Made by a program: the position numbers and the translations under genes
DNA from: Tricholoma matsutake
Taxonomy: Eukaryota > Basidiomycota > Agaricomycetes > Agaricales > Tricholomataceae
DNA: 64,000 bases
Direction of reading: 5' to 3'
NCBI GenBank assembly: GCA_026075535.2
Contig: AP026550.1
Location: 1,364,001 to 1,428,000 of the forward strand
Shown here: piece after piece, positions 1 to 11,800 of the stretch
Layout: every line of letters starts with the position of its first letter
Numbering within the stretch: position 1 is the first letter of the stretch
Notes under the pieces: model-generated
Told to the model about the DNA's origin: nothing
The model's database searches: none
Seen by the model: only the letters and a program-made list of their open reading frames with translations

Positions 1-1352
1 CTCTGCATCAGACATCGTGAGATCAATGAAGGTTGGCTCTACCTTGATGACATGACGTGGTGAACTGGCCATCCGATGAGAGGTCGGATCACTGTCAGAG
101 GCCACAAAACCGAGTGCAAAATCGGACGGCTCTGCCTTGAATCGTCGAGGTAGGGTAAGTGGCCATGGGGTTATCTTTGAGCTAGCCTGAGACTGATCCT
201 CCTCGTCATCAGAGCTCAAGATGTTGTGAGCCTTCGAGACCTTCTTCTCCTTCAATGTTCGTTGAACATAAGCACACTCATGGGAAATGTTCTTAAAGAA
301 GTGGGGTGCAGACTCCTGGCTTGCTGAGAGAAGATGGTCGAAGTCCCGGCAGTTATCGACATCATACCCTTTGAGAAATATGTGCTTGCTGGCCTTGAGG
401 GTGACAATGTGGCCCACCAGGACCTGAGTCCAGGTGTGTATAGAGGGGTTATACCTCTTGAACCATGCCTGTTGCTCACCCAGAAGCATAAGATCTGTAT
501 CGTAGAGAATGGCTGGAGTCAGTGGGAACAGCGGCCATTTGAAACCACCCTGGACTTCGAACACAGTAGCCTCAACATCCTCCTATTGAAAACATGTCAT
601 TAGTAAAGGTCGGGCATAAACAAGAGACGAGGGACCTTTGGCCATGCATATATTATGACGTGGTTCTTTGCCTTCTCAATGTTTGCGAGGCGCTCTGCAT
701 CCACTGCTCGCTGTTGTTCCTCCAGTGCATGCTTATCAGCATACTGCTGCATGAAAGCAGCGGTCATCTGTGATGCATATTGTGGGTCTGCAAACAGGTC
801 CATTGCAGTTGATGTGCTCGTGAGGGCGGTAGCTGGTGGCGGCAGCGAGGAGGATGGCGATGACAGGTCAAAGGGTGACACTGCTGCTCACTGCTTTCCT
901 GACAAGGTAGCCATGTTTTGTACCATGTGTGTTTTTGTTCCCTGACAGCCTCCAGCTTCCACGCAATGCTGGTGGCACATCTTGCAAGCACACGCAGCAT
1001 GGAGTTGTGTGGTGTTACAATGCACTTTCCCAGGTTTAGAGCAAGTTGGTTCAGCAGTGCATAGGGCATTCGAGAGGTTCTGAGTTGCTAAAGGGCCTGC
1101 CATTGGTTGTGCTGAAGGCGGGGCAGAAAGAGTGGGCGAGGACACTGGGGAGGATGAGGGAAATTGTGACGAGGGAGGGGATAGTGTTGGATCAATCCAT
1201 GCAAAGAAGTCACAGCGGGTGTCGTTGGCATGCTTCTTGTAGCAGTTGGTGAAGGCCCTGCCAGCATTACCATTCTTGTCACTCTTGCAGATTTTCACAA
1301 CGAGCAACCGCTGACAGGTGTTGCAGTTGAAGACAGGCGGTACCTGACTCAT
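1..1352 (-). CDS. GRF zinc-finger protein, partial (runs off left edge)
   Basis: Exon 1 starts at the ATG at 1352 and encodes a zf-GRF domain: C10-x2-C13, then GRAFTNC (residues 31-37), then CDFFAW (47-52), the family's GR-x-F-x-x-C...C-x-FF-x-W pattern. A second Cys/His cluster follows (CKMCHQHCVEAGGC, about residues 123-136). Exon 2 (about 880 to 636) carries a charged coiled coil (HALEEQQRAVDAERLANIE) and ends YAWPK. A 53-bp intron (635-583) with branch ctaatgac and acceptor aatag leads to exon 3 (582 to 1), which is open to the window edge. The exon 1/2 junction near 880-945 is uncertain: a GTCAGG donor restores the frame but is atypical. GRF fingers bind nucleic acid, usually beside nucleases or helicases; here a RecQ-like helicase lies divergently 320 bp away. 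The layout matches a multi-copy Agaricomycete family of unknown function. No in-frame stop is seen in exons 2-3. Confidence 0.6.
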
Positions 1353-1672
1353 GAGGGAAATGTACCTGTGGAAAGAGTAGCTAGTACATAGCGTCAGTGA
1401 TCATTATCATCTGCACAAAAAAGATACTCGTACCAGTTAGTATTATCATTGCTATTAGAGGATTGTGTTCTTCGTTAGATTATGCAGTTAAAGCCGAGAA
1501 ACAACAACTCACAGTAGTAGGTATAGCTGTACATACTTGTGTGTTAAGCGGGGAGCAGATGGAGGTTGCGCAAGACGAGAGGACAGACAATATTGGGAGA
1601 TGCGCGTCGCACTCGAGATTGGTTTGAACTCAGTGTGATTTGACGTAATCTCTGCGGGATGGGACAGGATGG
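1353..1672. other. Divergent intergenic region
   Basis: This 320-bp AT-richer stretch separates the leftward GRF gene from the rightward helicase pseudogene and could hold a bidirectional promoter. I see no convincing TATA box, repeat or RNA gene. The true helicase start may lie inside it, since its N-terminus is not recognisable. Confidence 0.3.
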
Positions 1673-2642
1673 GTGGGACTGATCGGGACTTTCCAATACC
1701 CAGATTTTCTGTTACATGTGGGGTCAAAACCATTGATGGAACATTTGGTAGCTCACATGATAAAAATATATGGCCAACTGGATGTGACGCACCTGTTAAT
1801 TGATGCATCACCTGAATTTGATCCATGTTTTGGCTGCTACTATACATCTTATAATCCCTATTTATCACATCCACTCCTTTTCCTACATGTCATGGATAGT
1901 TTTAATCTGCTCATTGAGTCAAACCAACCTAATCCAGAACCTAAAAATGGTCCAGTTTATAATACACCAGAAGGCTGTGTGGTTGTTTGGAAGATCCTTG
2001 CAGAATGTCTCCCACCTTCCTTTGAGCCTCACAACTACCAAATTGATGGTATCTGCCCTGTGATGGATGGGGAGGATGTTTTGGCAACCATGGTGACAGG
2101 CACAGGTAACACTGGATCTTTTATCCTTCTTATGCTTGTCATCAGAGTGATTTCCCAAGATCCCACTCTTGCACTTCAAGGAGCAAATTTTTCGAAAGAT
2201 CCAGCAATAATTGTGGTCTGCCCAACCAAAGCATTGCAAGCAGATATGGTGCCATAAACAGTTCTTTCTGTAATCTCAGACTGTCATTAACATAGTAGTA
2301 CACATAGGGTGCCAAGATGAGCCTTCAATTTGGCCTGAAAACCTTAGTAACTGACTCTGATACACGTTCAGAAGCCAAGAAGTCAGGAAGAGACCTGTGG
2401 GTTGAAGCATGCACACAGTATACCATGGTGCTCATGTCACCCGAGGAATTGACTACTCGAGGTTTTGCTCAGCTGCTTGACCAAAGAGAATTTAGCGACA
2501 GGGTCTGCATGCTTGGAGTGGACAAGGTACACTTGCTTTATTGGTGGGGAAATGCTTTCCAGCCAGCTTTTCGACAGATCAGAAATTTGCGCGCACAGTT
2601 ACCACTTGTAGGTGGATGGTGGGTGTCACTTGTAGCTGCTAC

Positions 2643-4060
2643 TAGGGATGCCGCAGTCCGGTTCTGAACCAAAGTTTGGTCCAAGGTTCAGGTGGATGAG
2701 TAGAACTGGACCACAAGTTGGGTTCTAGGTTCGGGCAAGGTTCAAAATCTCTGAACCTTGCCCAAACCTAGTTTGAACCAAACTTTTTCTGTTGCATCTT
2801 TTGTGAGTAGTATTGAATGCAATTGTTGTGCAATTGACTCCACCAAATGGCAGCAGGTTTTGATGCATCATGTGTCCTGTACTCATGTGATGGGAACATT
2901 TCTGTTGATTCCAAATTTCCATGCGTACGCCGGAAAACGGCACCAGACGACACCTGACTGCAAATGGGCAATCACACCCAAAATGGGCCCAAACAACAAT
3001 GGGCATCATGTCTCCCCTAGGTTAGTTTTCTTTCTTTCTTCTTTCAACAAACTAACTGTTTTCATTAGTTTTAAGTCATAAACATGTTACAATGATGGCA
3101 ACCATACTAGCCCATGCCCAACCATGACAATGGATAACCAGCCTACAATGACAAAACCAAGCACCAGGGCCCCCTGTCAACGAGAAACAGCTCAGCACCC
3201 ACCCCAGCACCCCACAACGACAATGGATGACTGCACACACACCCAGCCCTGTGAGCCACTGCTCGCAGGGTGGTCGGTGCTAGCAGCATACGACAAAACA
3301 ATGAGCACCAGCTCAACAGGGAGCATGAGCATGAGCATGACTATGACAACAGAAACGAGGTGACAACTGAGCATGACCCACGACGACAATGGAGGACCTA
3401 CATTTGATGGCATGGATGAGAATGGCAGCGGGAGGTGCACAACGGGGAGTGGGACAAGGGAGACCACAAGGACTACTGGATGGGTGGTGCTACTGGCATG
3501 CAGGTGGCAGGGACAGCAGGACAGAATAGATGACAACTCTTGCGTGCAAGATGCGCAAGGGGTGTTTTATTTTTATTTAATTAAGTTCACGGCCCCTCGC
3601 TCATGACATGGGAGGGGCAAAAAATTTTATTAGTCAGTTACTAGTTAGTTTAATATTTCTGTCATATCAAGAAAACCTCTTGAGGGGGGATAAGATACAG
3701 GTGATGTGTAGTCAAATATATGTAAGTAAAAATTGTTGACTTTATATAGTCTGAGCGGTCGGGAGGCATGGTTGACATACTTGATGGTGGATTCTACCAC
3801 TGCTCCTTTGCATCTTGTCTTTGTAGTTATGTAGTTGTATACAAAGCTGAGAGCCATTTTAGAGAATCTTTGGTATAAAAAAGTTCAGTTCTGGGTTCAG
3901 ACCCTCCTGAACCTAGAACCAAACCCTCTTGAACCTGAACTGATGGTCCAGTTCAAAGTTCAGCAGATTGCCTGGACCGAACCTGAAGTCCGGTTCTAGG
4001 TTCAGCAAAATCTTTGAAGAACCAAACTGAACCAAACTGAACCAAACTTTGGCATCCCTA
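2643..4060. mobile_element. Nonautonomous hAT-like element in the helicase gene
   Basis: This 1,418-bp element starts TAGGGATGCC and ends GGCATCCCTA, a perfect 10-bp terminal inverted repeat followed by related GGTTC/AACC-rich subterminal repeats (GAACCAAACT series). It is flanked by GCTGCTAC (2635-2642) and GCTACTAC (4061-4068), an 8-bp target-site duplication with one mismatch. The TIR fits the hAT 5'-YARNG pattern and the 8-bp duplication fits hAT. It has no transposase ORF; the ORFs inside are low-complexity. Positions 3000-3650 hold the intron/hairpin cassette seen in other elements of the window. Confidence 0.85.
2980..3650 (+). repeat. Intron-hairpin cassette (copy in the 2643-4060 element)
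   Basis: GGGCCCAAACAACAATGGGC lies just before a splice-donor-like CCTAG|GTTAGT (about 3020), followed by a pyrimidine tract, a branch-site-like AACTAACT and TTAG (about 3069). Then comes a CA/GA-rich segment with repeated ACAAYGA triplets and a short hairpin CCCTGTGAGCC-ACTGCTCGCAGGG at 3247-3270. The same order recurs at about 35640-36600 and 48165-48290, and in reverse at about 31870-32740, 48530-49160 and 51350-52680. No protein frame is conserved, so I read it as a noncoding, possibly spliced repeat. Confidence 0.5.
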
Positions 4061-5223
4061 GCTACTACAGCCACTTTACATGTTGGGCCTACCATGGAAG
4101 CCATCTCACAGATTCTTGGCCTTGTACCTGGGCAGTATCATCTAATTCATTGCTCAAATATGCAACATGACATCCAAATCATCTTCTGGGAACTGCAGAT
4201 TAGCCAGCTATTCCTTCCCCGAGCTTGATTGGATCATTGAAGAAGGTGATAACACTGTTATTTTCTGCAAAACAATTGTATTGGGCTTTCCATCGCATCA
4301 TATTTCTGGAGACTCGCAAAGTCTAAAGGAATGTCAAACATTGATAGGCATATCTGTCTTTTCAATTCTCTTAATTGGCTGTCCTACAATTCAGATACAC
4401 TTGGATTTTTGAACAATAACTGAGAATCTTCAATAACAATTGCAACTGATATGCTCAGTGTTGGTTGGGACAGCCAGTATACTCAAAGTGTGGTTCTATT
4501 GGGTGAGCTGGACGATGTTGATGAATTTGTCCAAAAGATTGGGTGTATCAGTTGCAACCGCAAAGCAGTCTTACATCCCTGGGCATTTCTCTACTATACC
4601 CAAGGTGCTCTTGCAAAAGCTCAAGCAATTGTTGAGAAGTTCAAGGGTCAGGAAGGCTGGAATGCAGAAGAGAAAATGGATGTCAGCATGACACAGTTAC
4701 TTACAGCTCCATGTATACCAGACGAACTCAATGTCCTCTTCAACAATCCAACTGAGGGATGACAAATGCCTATGCCGCAAATGCCAGGATGATCCTCTGG
4801 TGCAGAGACCTTCGAAGTGTAACTGCAGTGGTTCAGCCTGCAGAGCCTGAAATTCCAGAGGGGCCGAGCACCACACAAGTACCACCCATGCCTAATAGAG
4901 CACAGGCATGGCCTGGAGAAACTATGCCAAAAGAAGTATAGAAACATGGAACAAAGCACTTTAAAGATTTTCAGTGGCAAGTCTTTGAGAGCGCTGATGC
5001 AAACAAGCTGGCTGCAAGACTCAGTGGGTAAGTACATTGTATTGTGGGTGCTGATCCATCTTCTGACCCACCTTATGTGTCTAGTATCACCTTCAGTGTG
5101 TAGAACTTGAGCAAGAGCCACAAAATTGGGTGTGCATGGCTTGTGAGGCATCAGAGTGAGGACACGGGGGGAAGCACCAATGCAGATGATGTCATATTAC
5201 TATATTTGGATATGTGCCTGATT

Positions 5224-5307
5224 ATGTTAGTTAGTTAGTCTACCCTGGAATGCCCTTAGCAAAAAAATCAATCCTGGGTCTTTTTTTTCAATCCCAGTGT
5301 CCCCTTG
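5224..5307 (-). repeat. Transposon terminus related to the 5503-11915 element
   Basis: Read on the minus strand from 5307, this begins CAAGGGGACACTGGGATTG. It continues through an A-run, a CAGG-ATTGATTTTTTT block and ACTAACTAACTA, the same order as the right terminus of the 5503-11915 element read inward from 11915 (CAAGGGGGTGTCAG, A-run, CAGGTTGATTTTTT, ACTAACTAACTA). It is probably the right end of a related element that contains the helicase and GRF genes and starts left of the window. The outer flank is CATATGAT, so the left flank would be predicted to match it. Confidence 0.5.
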
Positions 5308-5502
5308 CATATGATGATCAACTGTGGGAGACAGTTTGTTGATCAGGGTGGGAACTGGCAGTGGGAACTGTCAGCCTGAGGAGGAGTTCCACATGTTCCC
5401 AAGTTGATGCTTATGTGAGCATAGTGCGTAGGCTTACCTTGTTGAAGTCTAGAGGCTAGCTGAGGAGTGAGCTAATGCTGGTGTCAGGTTTTAAGACAAA
5501 TG
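5308..5502. other. Spacer between two transposon ends
   Basis: This 195-bp stretch between the two CAAGGGG-type termini holds no ORF or RNA gene that I recognise. It ends with GACAAATG (5495-5502), the left copy of the target-site duplication of the next element. Confidence 0.5.
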
Positions 5503-7834
5503 CAAGGGGGTGTCAGAGTTTGAATTTACCATATCAGGATGGTTAGTTAGTCCCCGCCCCAAGCCTCTTAATTTTTTTTGGAAGTCACATGATAATTGTA
5601 CCGTGAGGGCCCTATGGCACCTTCCTGATGCAAAAAAACTTACAACAAGCCCCTTTTGGAAAGCAGGTGCCAACTGAGTGGTCAGAGGCACACAGAATGA
5701 CTGATCAGGTAAGAGACTTATTAAGCATGTGCATAAGGTACTGAAACAGAGAAGGAACCAACAGTGGATGAGGATGGATGTGTTCTCTGTCTAGACTGTA
5801 AAACATGGGTCAGAACCAGGAATGGTGGGGTGCGGAATTTTCTGCAGCACCATTGTAGAACAGCCCAGTGTGCAGCAAATAAAAAGAAGCAGAAATCTGC
5901 AGAGAGGGCCAAAAAGGCAAAGGAAAACACGATAAAGTGGTTTTGGCCTCGAGCACCCGCTGTGCCACCCACTGTAGCAGTACCAACACTCACAAAGCCT
6001 GCACACACCCCCTCAACTTCATTGAACACACACACCTTGGTGAATATTACACACCTATCACCCCTGAGTCCTGCTTTGACTGGATGTCCTGTTGGTGTTG
6101 CACTTTTTCACAAATTCCATATGTGTGTGGAGGCACTTCCGCCAGATGTGGGTGAAGCCAACCTAAACCATCTGCTCACAGTATTTTTGGGGGATCCTGT
6201 GGGATGTGTTGGGGAGGACAAAGATGCATGGGAAAAATTTGACAGACCACTGAACACATTACTTCAACAGCCACCTGAGAAGCTCTGAGACCTGGTTTGG
6301 GTGGGTGAGAGTAGGCTGTTGTTTCCACATTACCCCCTATACCTAATAGAATACAGATCACTGCCTCAAGTGTTACCCTCCAATGAAGCAACAATCCCTG
6401 ATACTGATTCCATTCCTGATATGCATAGCAACATGAGATACCCCTCTCCCATAGATGTGGATGCACTTCAGGATCAACCTTCACTGACATTACCCCCAAA
6501 GCAATGTTGTGGAATCCAGATTACATTCCCAGCAGGGGCAAGTCCACATTTGTTGTACCCCTATGGCATTCATGATGAGCTTGGGGATCCATGGGATTAT
6601 GCTGTGAGATAATATGCTCTAAATGATGTTCAAATAATTTACAGCAACCCAGTGATTCAGGACACTGTAAGCACTGCAAGATGCTCACTGAAAATGCAAA
6701 TCTTCAAGGAGTTATTCGACAAATCAAAACTGGCATATATGAAAACATGTGCCTGGTGTATCATAGTGTCAGTGAGCTCATAATGCTGGTCAGGAGAAAA
6801 ATTAACAAAGTATGGGCATTACATCTGAGACTGAATGATGCCCAGAAACTTGCAGGCAAGGCTGTGGCACTGGATGATATGAAGTGATGGGTGATGGCTG
6901 TTGGCAGTGGGAAGGTGGAACAAGTAGATCACTTGGTCAGAGTGAACCTTGCAAGGAAAGGCAGCATTCGAAATCTCCTTGATTTATATGATCATGCTGC
7001 AAAACAAGTGTATCACCCACAGAACTATACAGAAGAAGATGATCTGTGAGGGCTTTTGTTATGGAGACTTGGTGGTGCCAGAGTTGCAGGAATTGCTCAC
7101 CATGCTCTGAACCTCCCATCATTAAGCACACTTCACTGTTGCACACTCATCCCTCAACTACTAGTATCTCCCCTTATACCAACCAGGCTTGAAGTTGAAA
7201 TGAACATCATCAGCAACTTTGAAAATGTGTACAATCTTCTTGAGACACACCAAGTTGTGCATCAAATCTTCATGCTTGATGAACTGAAGACCAAGGAGAG
7301 ACTTCAACACGATCCTGATAGCAACAAGATCCAGGGGGTGTGCCATGAGCATGGGCATAAAACCAGTCTGGAGTTCAATTCTGAGAAGGGAGTCGATCTG
7401 TTACTGGATGCAATTGATCAAAAGGAGGTCCATCTGGCAGTTGAGGTTAGTGATGAGTCAATGATAGCCATTGACATTTGTTGGCACATTCTCATGACTC
7501 AACCTAGGCAACCGTTGGAGCACTCGGCGTGTTGAGCAGTGAAACATGGTTATATAGCACCCGTCCCATCCTTATATGAGGGTCATGCAAACATGAGACA
7601 GGAATTCAACATGCTGCCCTAATCAATACAGGTTATCTTGCCAGCTGTAAATCCAAACTCAGAACAATTTCAATTGCTTCTGATGGTGAATCTCAATGTG
7701 GGGAAGCACTTGTGCAGATGACTTTCAAATGTCATCTTGATCCCACATCCCCTATCTATGACATGCTGTGTGCTCTCCTGCTCATGAACCTGGAAGTGGG
7801 AGATGATGATCTAACTGCTGACAAAGATTATAAG

Positions 7835-8825
7835 TAGTGAGCTCCAGGGGTAACCCTTGGGTATATTTTCACATACCCATACCTGTACCCATGAACACTG
7901 TACCCACACGGGTAAGGGTACGGTGTTACTGTGGTGTTACAGGTATTACTATGCTATGATGTTACAAGTATTACTACATGTTACATCATATACCCAAACC
8001 CCCCACAAAGCTGAGGGTTTGGGGGATGGGACACTCATATACTACTACTCTACTACTCTTCAGGACTTCAGAACAACTGTAAAGTAGATTAGAACCTAAC
8101 AAATGACAGAGTACTTACCCAAATATGAGCCCTCTCACCATTCCAACCAAGATGTTGGCATCGGAAAATAACAAGCAACTGCAACCCTCTCGTCTCTTCA
8201 GAACATTGAAATGACTGTATATTAGATTATAATTAAGCCTAAGATCACAAAGAACGATGGAGAACTCACCTAGATATGAGACCCTCTCCTGCTACCCCCC
8301 TTCTAACAAAGATGTTGGCATCAAAAAAGAACGAACAACTGCAACCCTCTCATCTCTTTGCAACGTTAAAGCAACTGTATATTACATTGTAATTAAGCCT
8401 AAGATCATAATAAATGATGGAGAACTCACCTAGATATGAGACCTTCTCTTGCTACCCCCCTTCTAACAAAGATGTTGGCATCAAAAAAGAACGACTAACC
8501 GCAACCCTCTCATCTCTTCGCAACATTGAAGCAACTGTATATTACATTTAATTAAGCCTAAGATCGCAACAAACGATAGAGAACTCACCTAGATATGAGA
8601 CCTTCTCTTGCTACCTCCCTTCCAACAAAGATGTTGGCATTGGACAAGAATGAGCAAACGCGACCCTCTAGTCTCTTTGAAACATTAAAACAGCTGTAAA
8701 TGAGATTAGTAAAACCCATATACCCGTGGTGTTTCACAGGTATGATAATCCCAAACCTGTACCCGTACCCATGCATACCCATGACCAGATACTCACGGTG
8801 TTACCCGTACCCATGACACTCCTTA
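7835..8825. mobile_element. Nonautonomous 991-bp element inside the transposase gene
   Basis: Perfect 8-bp duplications ATTATAAG flank it (7827-7834 and 8826-8833). Deleting it with one copy rejoins ADKDYK to HVFK in frame. Its ends, TAGTGAGCTCCAGGGGTA and (reverse complement) TAAGGAGTGTCATGGGTA, are imperfect inverted repeats, with GGTAC/GGGTA-rich subterminal sequence at both ends. The middle is a tandem array of about 160-bp units. There is no transposase ORF. The duplication length fits hAT-like mobilisation; the poor TIR match leaves the class open. Confidence 0.75.
8090..8705. repeat. Tandem array, about 160-bp unit, 4 copies
   Basis: The anchor GATGTTGGCATC occurs at 8151, 8311, 8471 and 8630, so the period is 160, 160 and 159 bp. 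Each unit also repeats CAACTGCAACCCTCTC, ACTGTATATTA.ATT and AACTCACCTAGATATGAGA-like blocks. The array fills the centre of the 7835-8825 element and has no coding potential that I see. Confidence 0.85.
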
Positions 8826-11800
8826 ATTATAAGCATGTTTTTAAACATCTTTGGAATTTGATGCTTTGAGACAAAGGTTTTCATGTCCATGAGGTACATA
8901 TAAAGCCTTCTGTTATTTGCTCACACTTGGCTTCCAAAAATCTGACTTCAACTCAGATTGACTACTTGCTCAATCCAAACAACCACCAATATGTAAAGCT
9001 GGCATATGATATGCTCAGGGATGTTTGGTCCCTTCCCAAACCACCTCCAGATGCATTACCTGGGTTTGCCCAAGCCAGAGGCTCTTTCAAGATTCTCAGA
9101 CAACTGTTTTACCACATCCTCATTCCATACATATGCATCAATCTCTCACTTTCTGAACAGCTTGTACATCTCAGTGCAGCCACTCATCTTTTGCTCACAT
9201 TATTTCATGAGGATATGACAAAACTGATGCCCACACAACTCTATGTTGACATCATGATAATGATCAAGAACCCATATTTTTGTGTTGTGAAGACTAAGGC
9301 AGATGATCCACAAGCCAATTTTTGGATCATTTTATTGGGGACAGACCATCTGGAGGTGCTCTACAGCATTCTTTGTACTATGGTTAGAAATGATGCAAAT
9401 CTTGATCTTCTGCAGTTTGGTCTCTGCCTTACAGGGACTATTGAAGTGTTGACAATTCTTGCTAAGTATCCCCACTGGGATAGAGCTCCCCATTGACTCA
9501 AACTCCCCACTTTATCAAAAGATGGGCTTGTAATTCACAATCATGTTGATCACATCAATCCCTCATCATGGCATGGGAATGTGAATGTTTCTCAAGTTGT
9601 TCTCCAAACTTGTTGGAAGCCGGGAAAGCGACAAATTGAAGAGGATTTTCCATTTCTTGCTCCTATCTTACAGGCTGCTACCGACTCCTCATTAGACATC
9701 TTTTTGCCGTTTGGCAAGGATTTAGTCAAGGGCCCACATGATCCAGATGATTATGATGATACACTGGAGGGTCATCATGCAGAGGTGTCCAAAAACACAG
9801 AACTGCCACCTGGTCCAGATCTCAAGGATGCTATCGCAGAAGAAGATCCACATGGAAAACATAGTCCATGTTTTGACCTCAATGGAAAGCAAATTTACAA
9901 ATCTTGATACCTGAACCAAGTGTTTGCCAACTACAAGAAGACAGGTTCTACTGACCGCCTGAAGCGTGTGGCCAATATTCAGTGTTATGCCATCAAAACA
10001 CCCAATAATACTCCAAGTCACACCAATATACTTGAATGTGATCCCACTTCGGGTGAGAACCAGGTTGAAATGGACTCACCTATTGCATCATTGGTCCAAT
10101 CTGATGGACGTGTGTTCTTGTGCATTGGTGAAGTCAATGACATCACAGTCAACAATCAGCATACTGATCACGTTGCTGTGGAATACCTCACTGAGCCTTC
10201 AGTATTCATATTGTATCAAATACTTTATGTCATTCCAGCTACAGTTGAGGATGATCCCGATCTCAAGTATGATTGGAAGTGGTCTGGTAGAAGAGGGTCC
10301 TCACATTGAGTTGCTGGTCATATCATTCAACCCATAAATCTGAGTATCTCAACATGGGTAACTGGAAGTCTATTTTATATGGCCATTGGAGCAATGATAT
10401 TCGAACGACTTGAATCTGCCACTAGAAACCTTTTACCAGAGGTCAGAAAATCAGATCAGTTCCCTTATCATGAAGAGATGGGTATGTAACATCCAATATC
10501 TCAGCATGATACACACCTCAAAAGATTCAAACAGGCAAGGCATGTTTTCTCTGCGAGGATGAACTTGCAGAGCAAAATTTTGTAGTTGCTAATGAATGCA
10601 CAGCATGCAGTCCTTCACTAGCTCTCCCAAAACAAGCTCCAAGGATCCTGGAACACATGGCCACACATATTCTCTTTGATTCTAGCATCAAGTGAAGTGA
10701 CGAGCTGTGTGGCTTATGTCTTTGGTCATATCCTCTCTGCAAGTTCTATGTTAAAAAAGAAAAGGGTGCTGGTGCAAGTGATCAAGTTGACTTTGCGTGG
10801 TATATGTGCACAAACAAGGTATATTTTTCATATGCAGTGGCTAGCTCATCAACATCATCAAGTCCCTGTTCCAACATCCCACTCCATTGCCTCATATGTC
10901 CATCAGTTGGACCATGCATATGGCAATACAATTTCATGCACCATATGCTAGCAAAACACCTGACAATCTCTTTAACTCCACATGAGCCGCTTTGGAAAAT
11001 CACCAATGTTGAGCAACAATTACTGAAGGAAGTGTGGGAGAACCATTGCAAGGAGAGGAAGACATGGAAGTTGAAGAAAAATCAGTCGACATCTTTAATT
11101 ATATCAGAGGTGCATAGTTCACGGCTCACCTTGCAGTTAGTTTGCTCAGTTCTATTTTAGTCCTAAGCATTAATGCACAAGCAGGAATGTTGCTGAGGAT
11201 GACAGATCTGATCAGGAAGATCAAGACAAAGATGATGTTCATCCAGATGGAGAGGTGGCAGATGACAGTGTTGGAAGTGATCCTGCAGATGCGAATGTCA
11301 AAGAAAACCCAATCAATGATGAGCTTGAGTGGGACATAAATGACAATAGATGGTGCTTACCAGGGTCTCACTCATATCCAACAATGCCTGAGGAAGCTTC
11401 TACAGGTTTGGCAGCACCACACGCATCAAATACAGACTTAGCAGCATCAGATTTGCACCTGGATAACCAAACAGACAATGAGCAAGACCACTTTATGCTT
11501 GACAGGCCAGCAACATGGATTGGATGAAAGTGAAAGGCCAGAGATTTGCATGCCATCCTGGAGGTTTGTACCTGCAGAAGCACTGTTACGCACGAGGAAA
11601 TGTTGAGGGACCAAGATGTTATTGAGTGCACAATGGTAGGATGCAAGATGAGATGGGTGAGTAAAGAATCTTCTGTACAGTGGAATCACAGGGCTGATAG
11701 TCCATCCAGTACCACCTACAGTGCATCAATCTTGAGTATGTTAGGAATAGTCAGAGACATGGTGGAAAGCTGCGGTGAGGATAATGCAATGAGGGTGGTG

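Larger units (their letters stand above)
1673..5150 (+). pseudogene. RecQ-like DEAD/DEAH helicase, degenerate and interrupted
   Basis: Helicase motifs occur in order: a Q-motif-like FEPHNYQIDGICPVMDGEDV, a degenerate Walker A TGTGNTGSF (lysine of GKT replaced by N), motif Ia-like VVCPTKALQ, MVLMSPEEL, a degenerate motif II DKVHLL (normally DEVH), and motif III AT-ATLHVGP. Downstream come TVIFCK (motif IV region) and TDMLSVGWD (motif V region). A hAT-like element (2643-4060) interrupts the gene exactly between AAT and ATLHVGP; removing it with one 8-bp duplication rejoins motif III in frame. Frameshifts near 4200-4420 and stops after 4760 add further decay. A 60-bp gap after 2257 may be an intron. 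The 3' part (4760-5150) has Cys-rich remnants in shifted frames. Loss of the Walker lysine and motif II acid argues against ATPase activity. It pairs divergently with the GRF gene and is followed at 5224-5307 by a transposon-like terminus. Confidence 0.75.
5764..11700 (+). pseudogene. Putative transposase of the 5503-11915 element, degenerate
   Basis: An N-terminal Cys/His finger (CLDC at 5788-5799, then HHCRTAQC) precedes basic residues, as in DNA-binding fingers of transposases. Candidate catalytic blocks are SIASDGES (D at 7682-7684), TADKDYK|HVFKHLWN (split by the 7835-8825 insertion) and GTDHLEVLYSILCTM (E at 9353-9355). They resemble the P/THAP9 blocks for D1, D2 next to H-x-x-K-x-x-R-N, and QD-x-LE-x-x-F. 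Between D2 and E lies a long helical region. The C-terminal part has Cys/His clusters: CFLCEDE (about 10535), CTACSP, H-x3-H, CGLCL, CLICP (about 10885) and CTC...C...GC (about 11565). Stops at 9494-9496, 9905-9907 and 10307-10309 are all TGA; frameshifts occur around 6290, 6610, 7030, 7540 and 10310. Introns cannot be separated cleanly from decay. The protein matches a very widespread Agaricomycete 'hypothetical' family that I recall but cannot name. Confidence 0.55.

Noticed and set aside
3124..3606. Thr/Gly-rich frames in the hAT-like element as a transposase
   Set aside because: Low complexity and no hAT dimerisation or DDE motif; they overlap the noncoding cassette.
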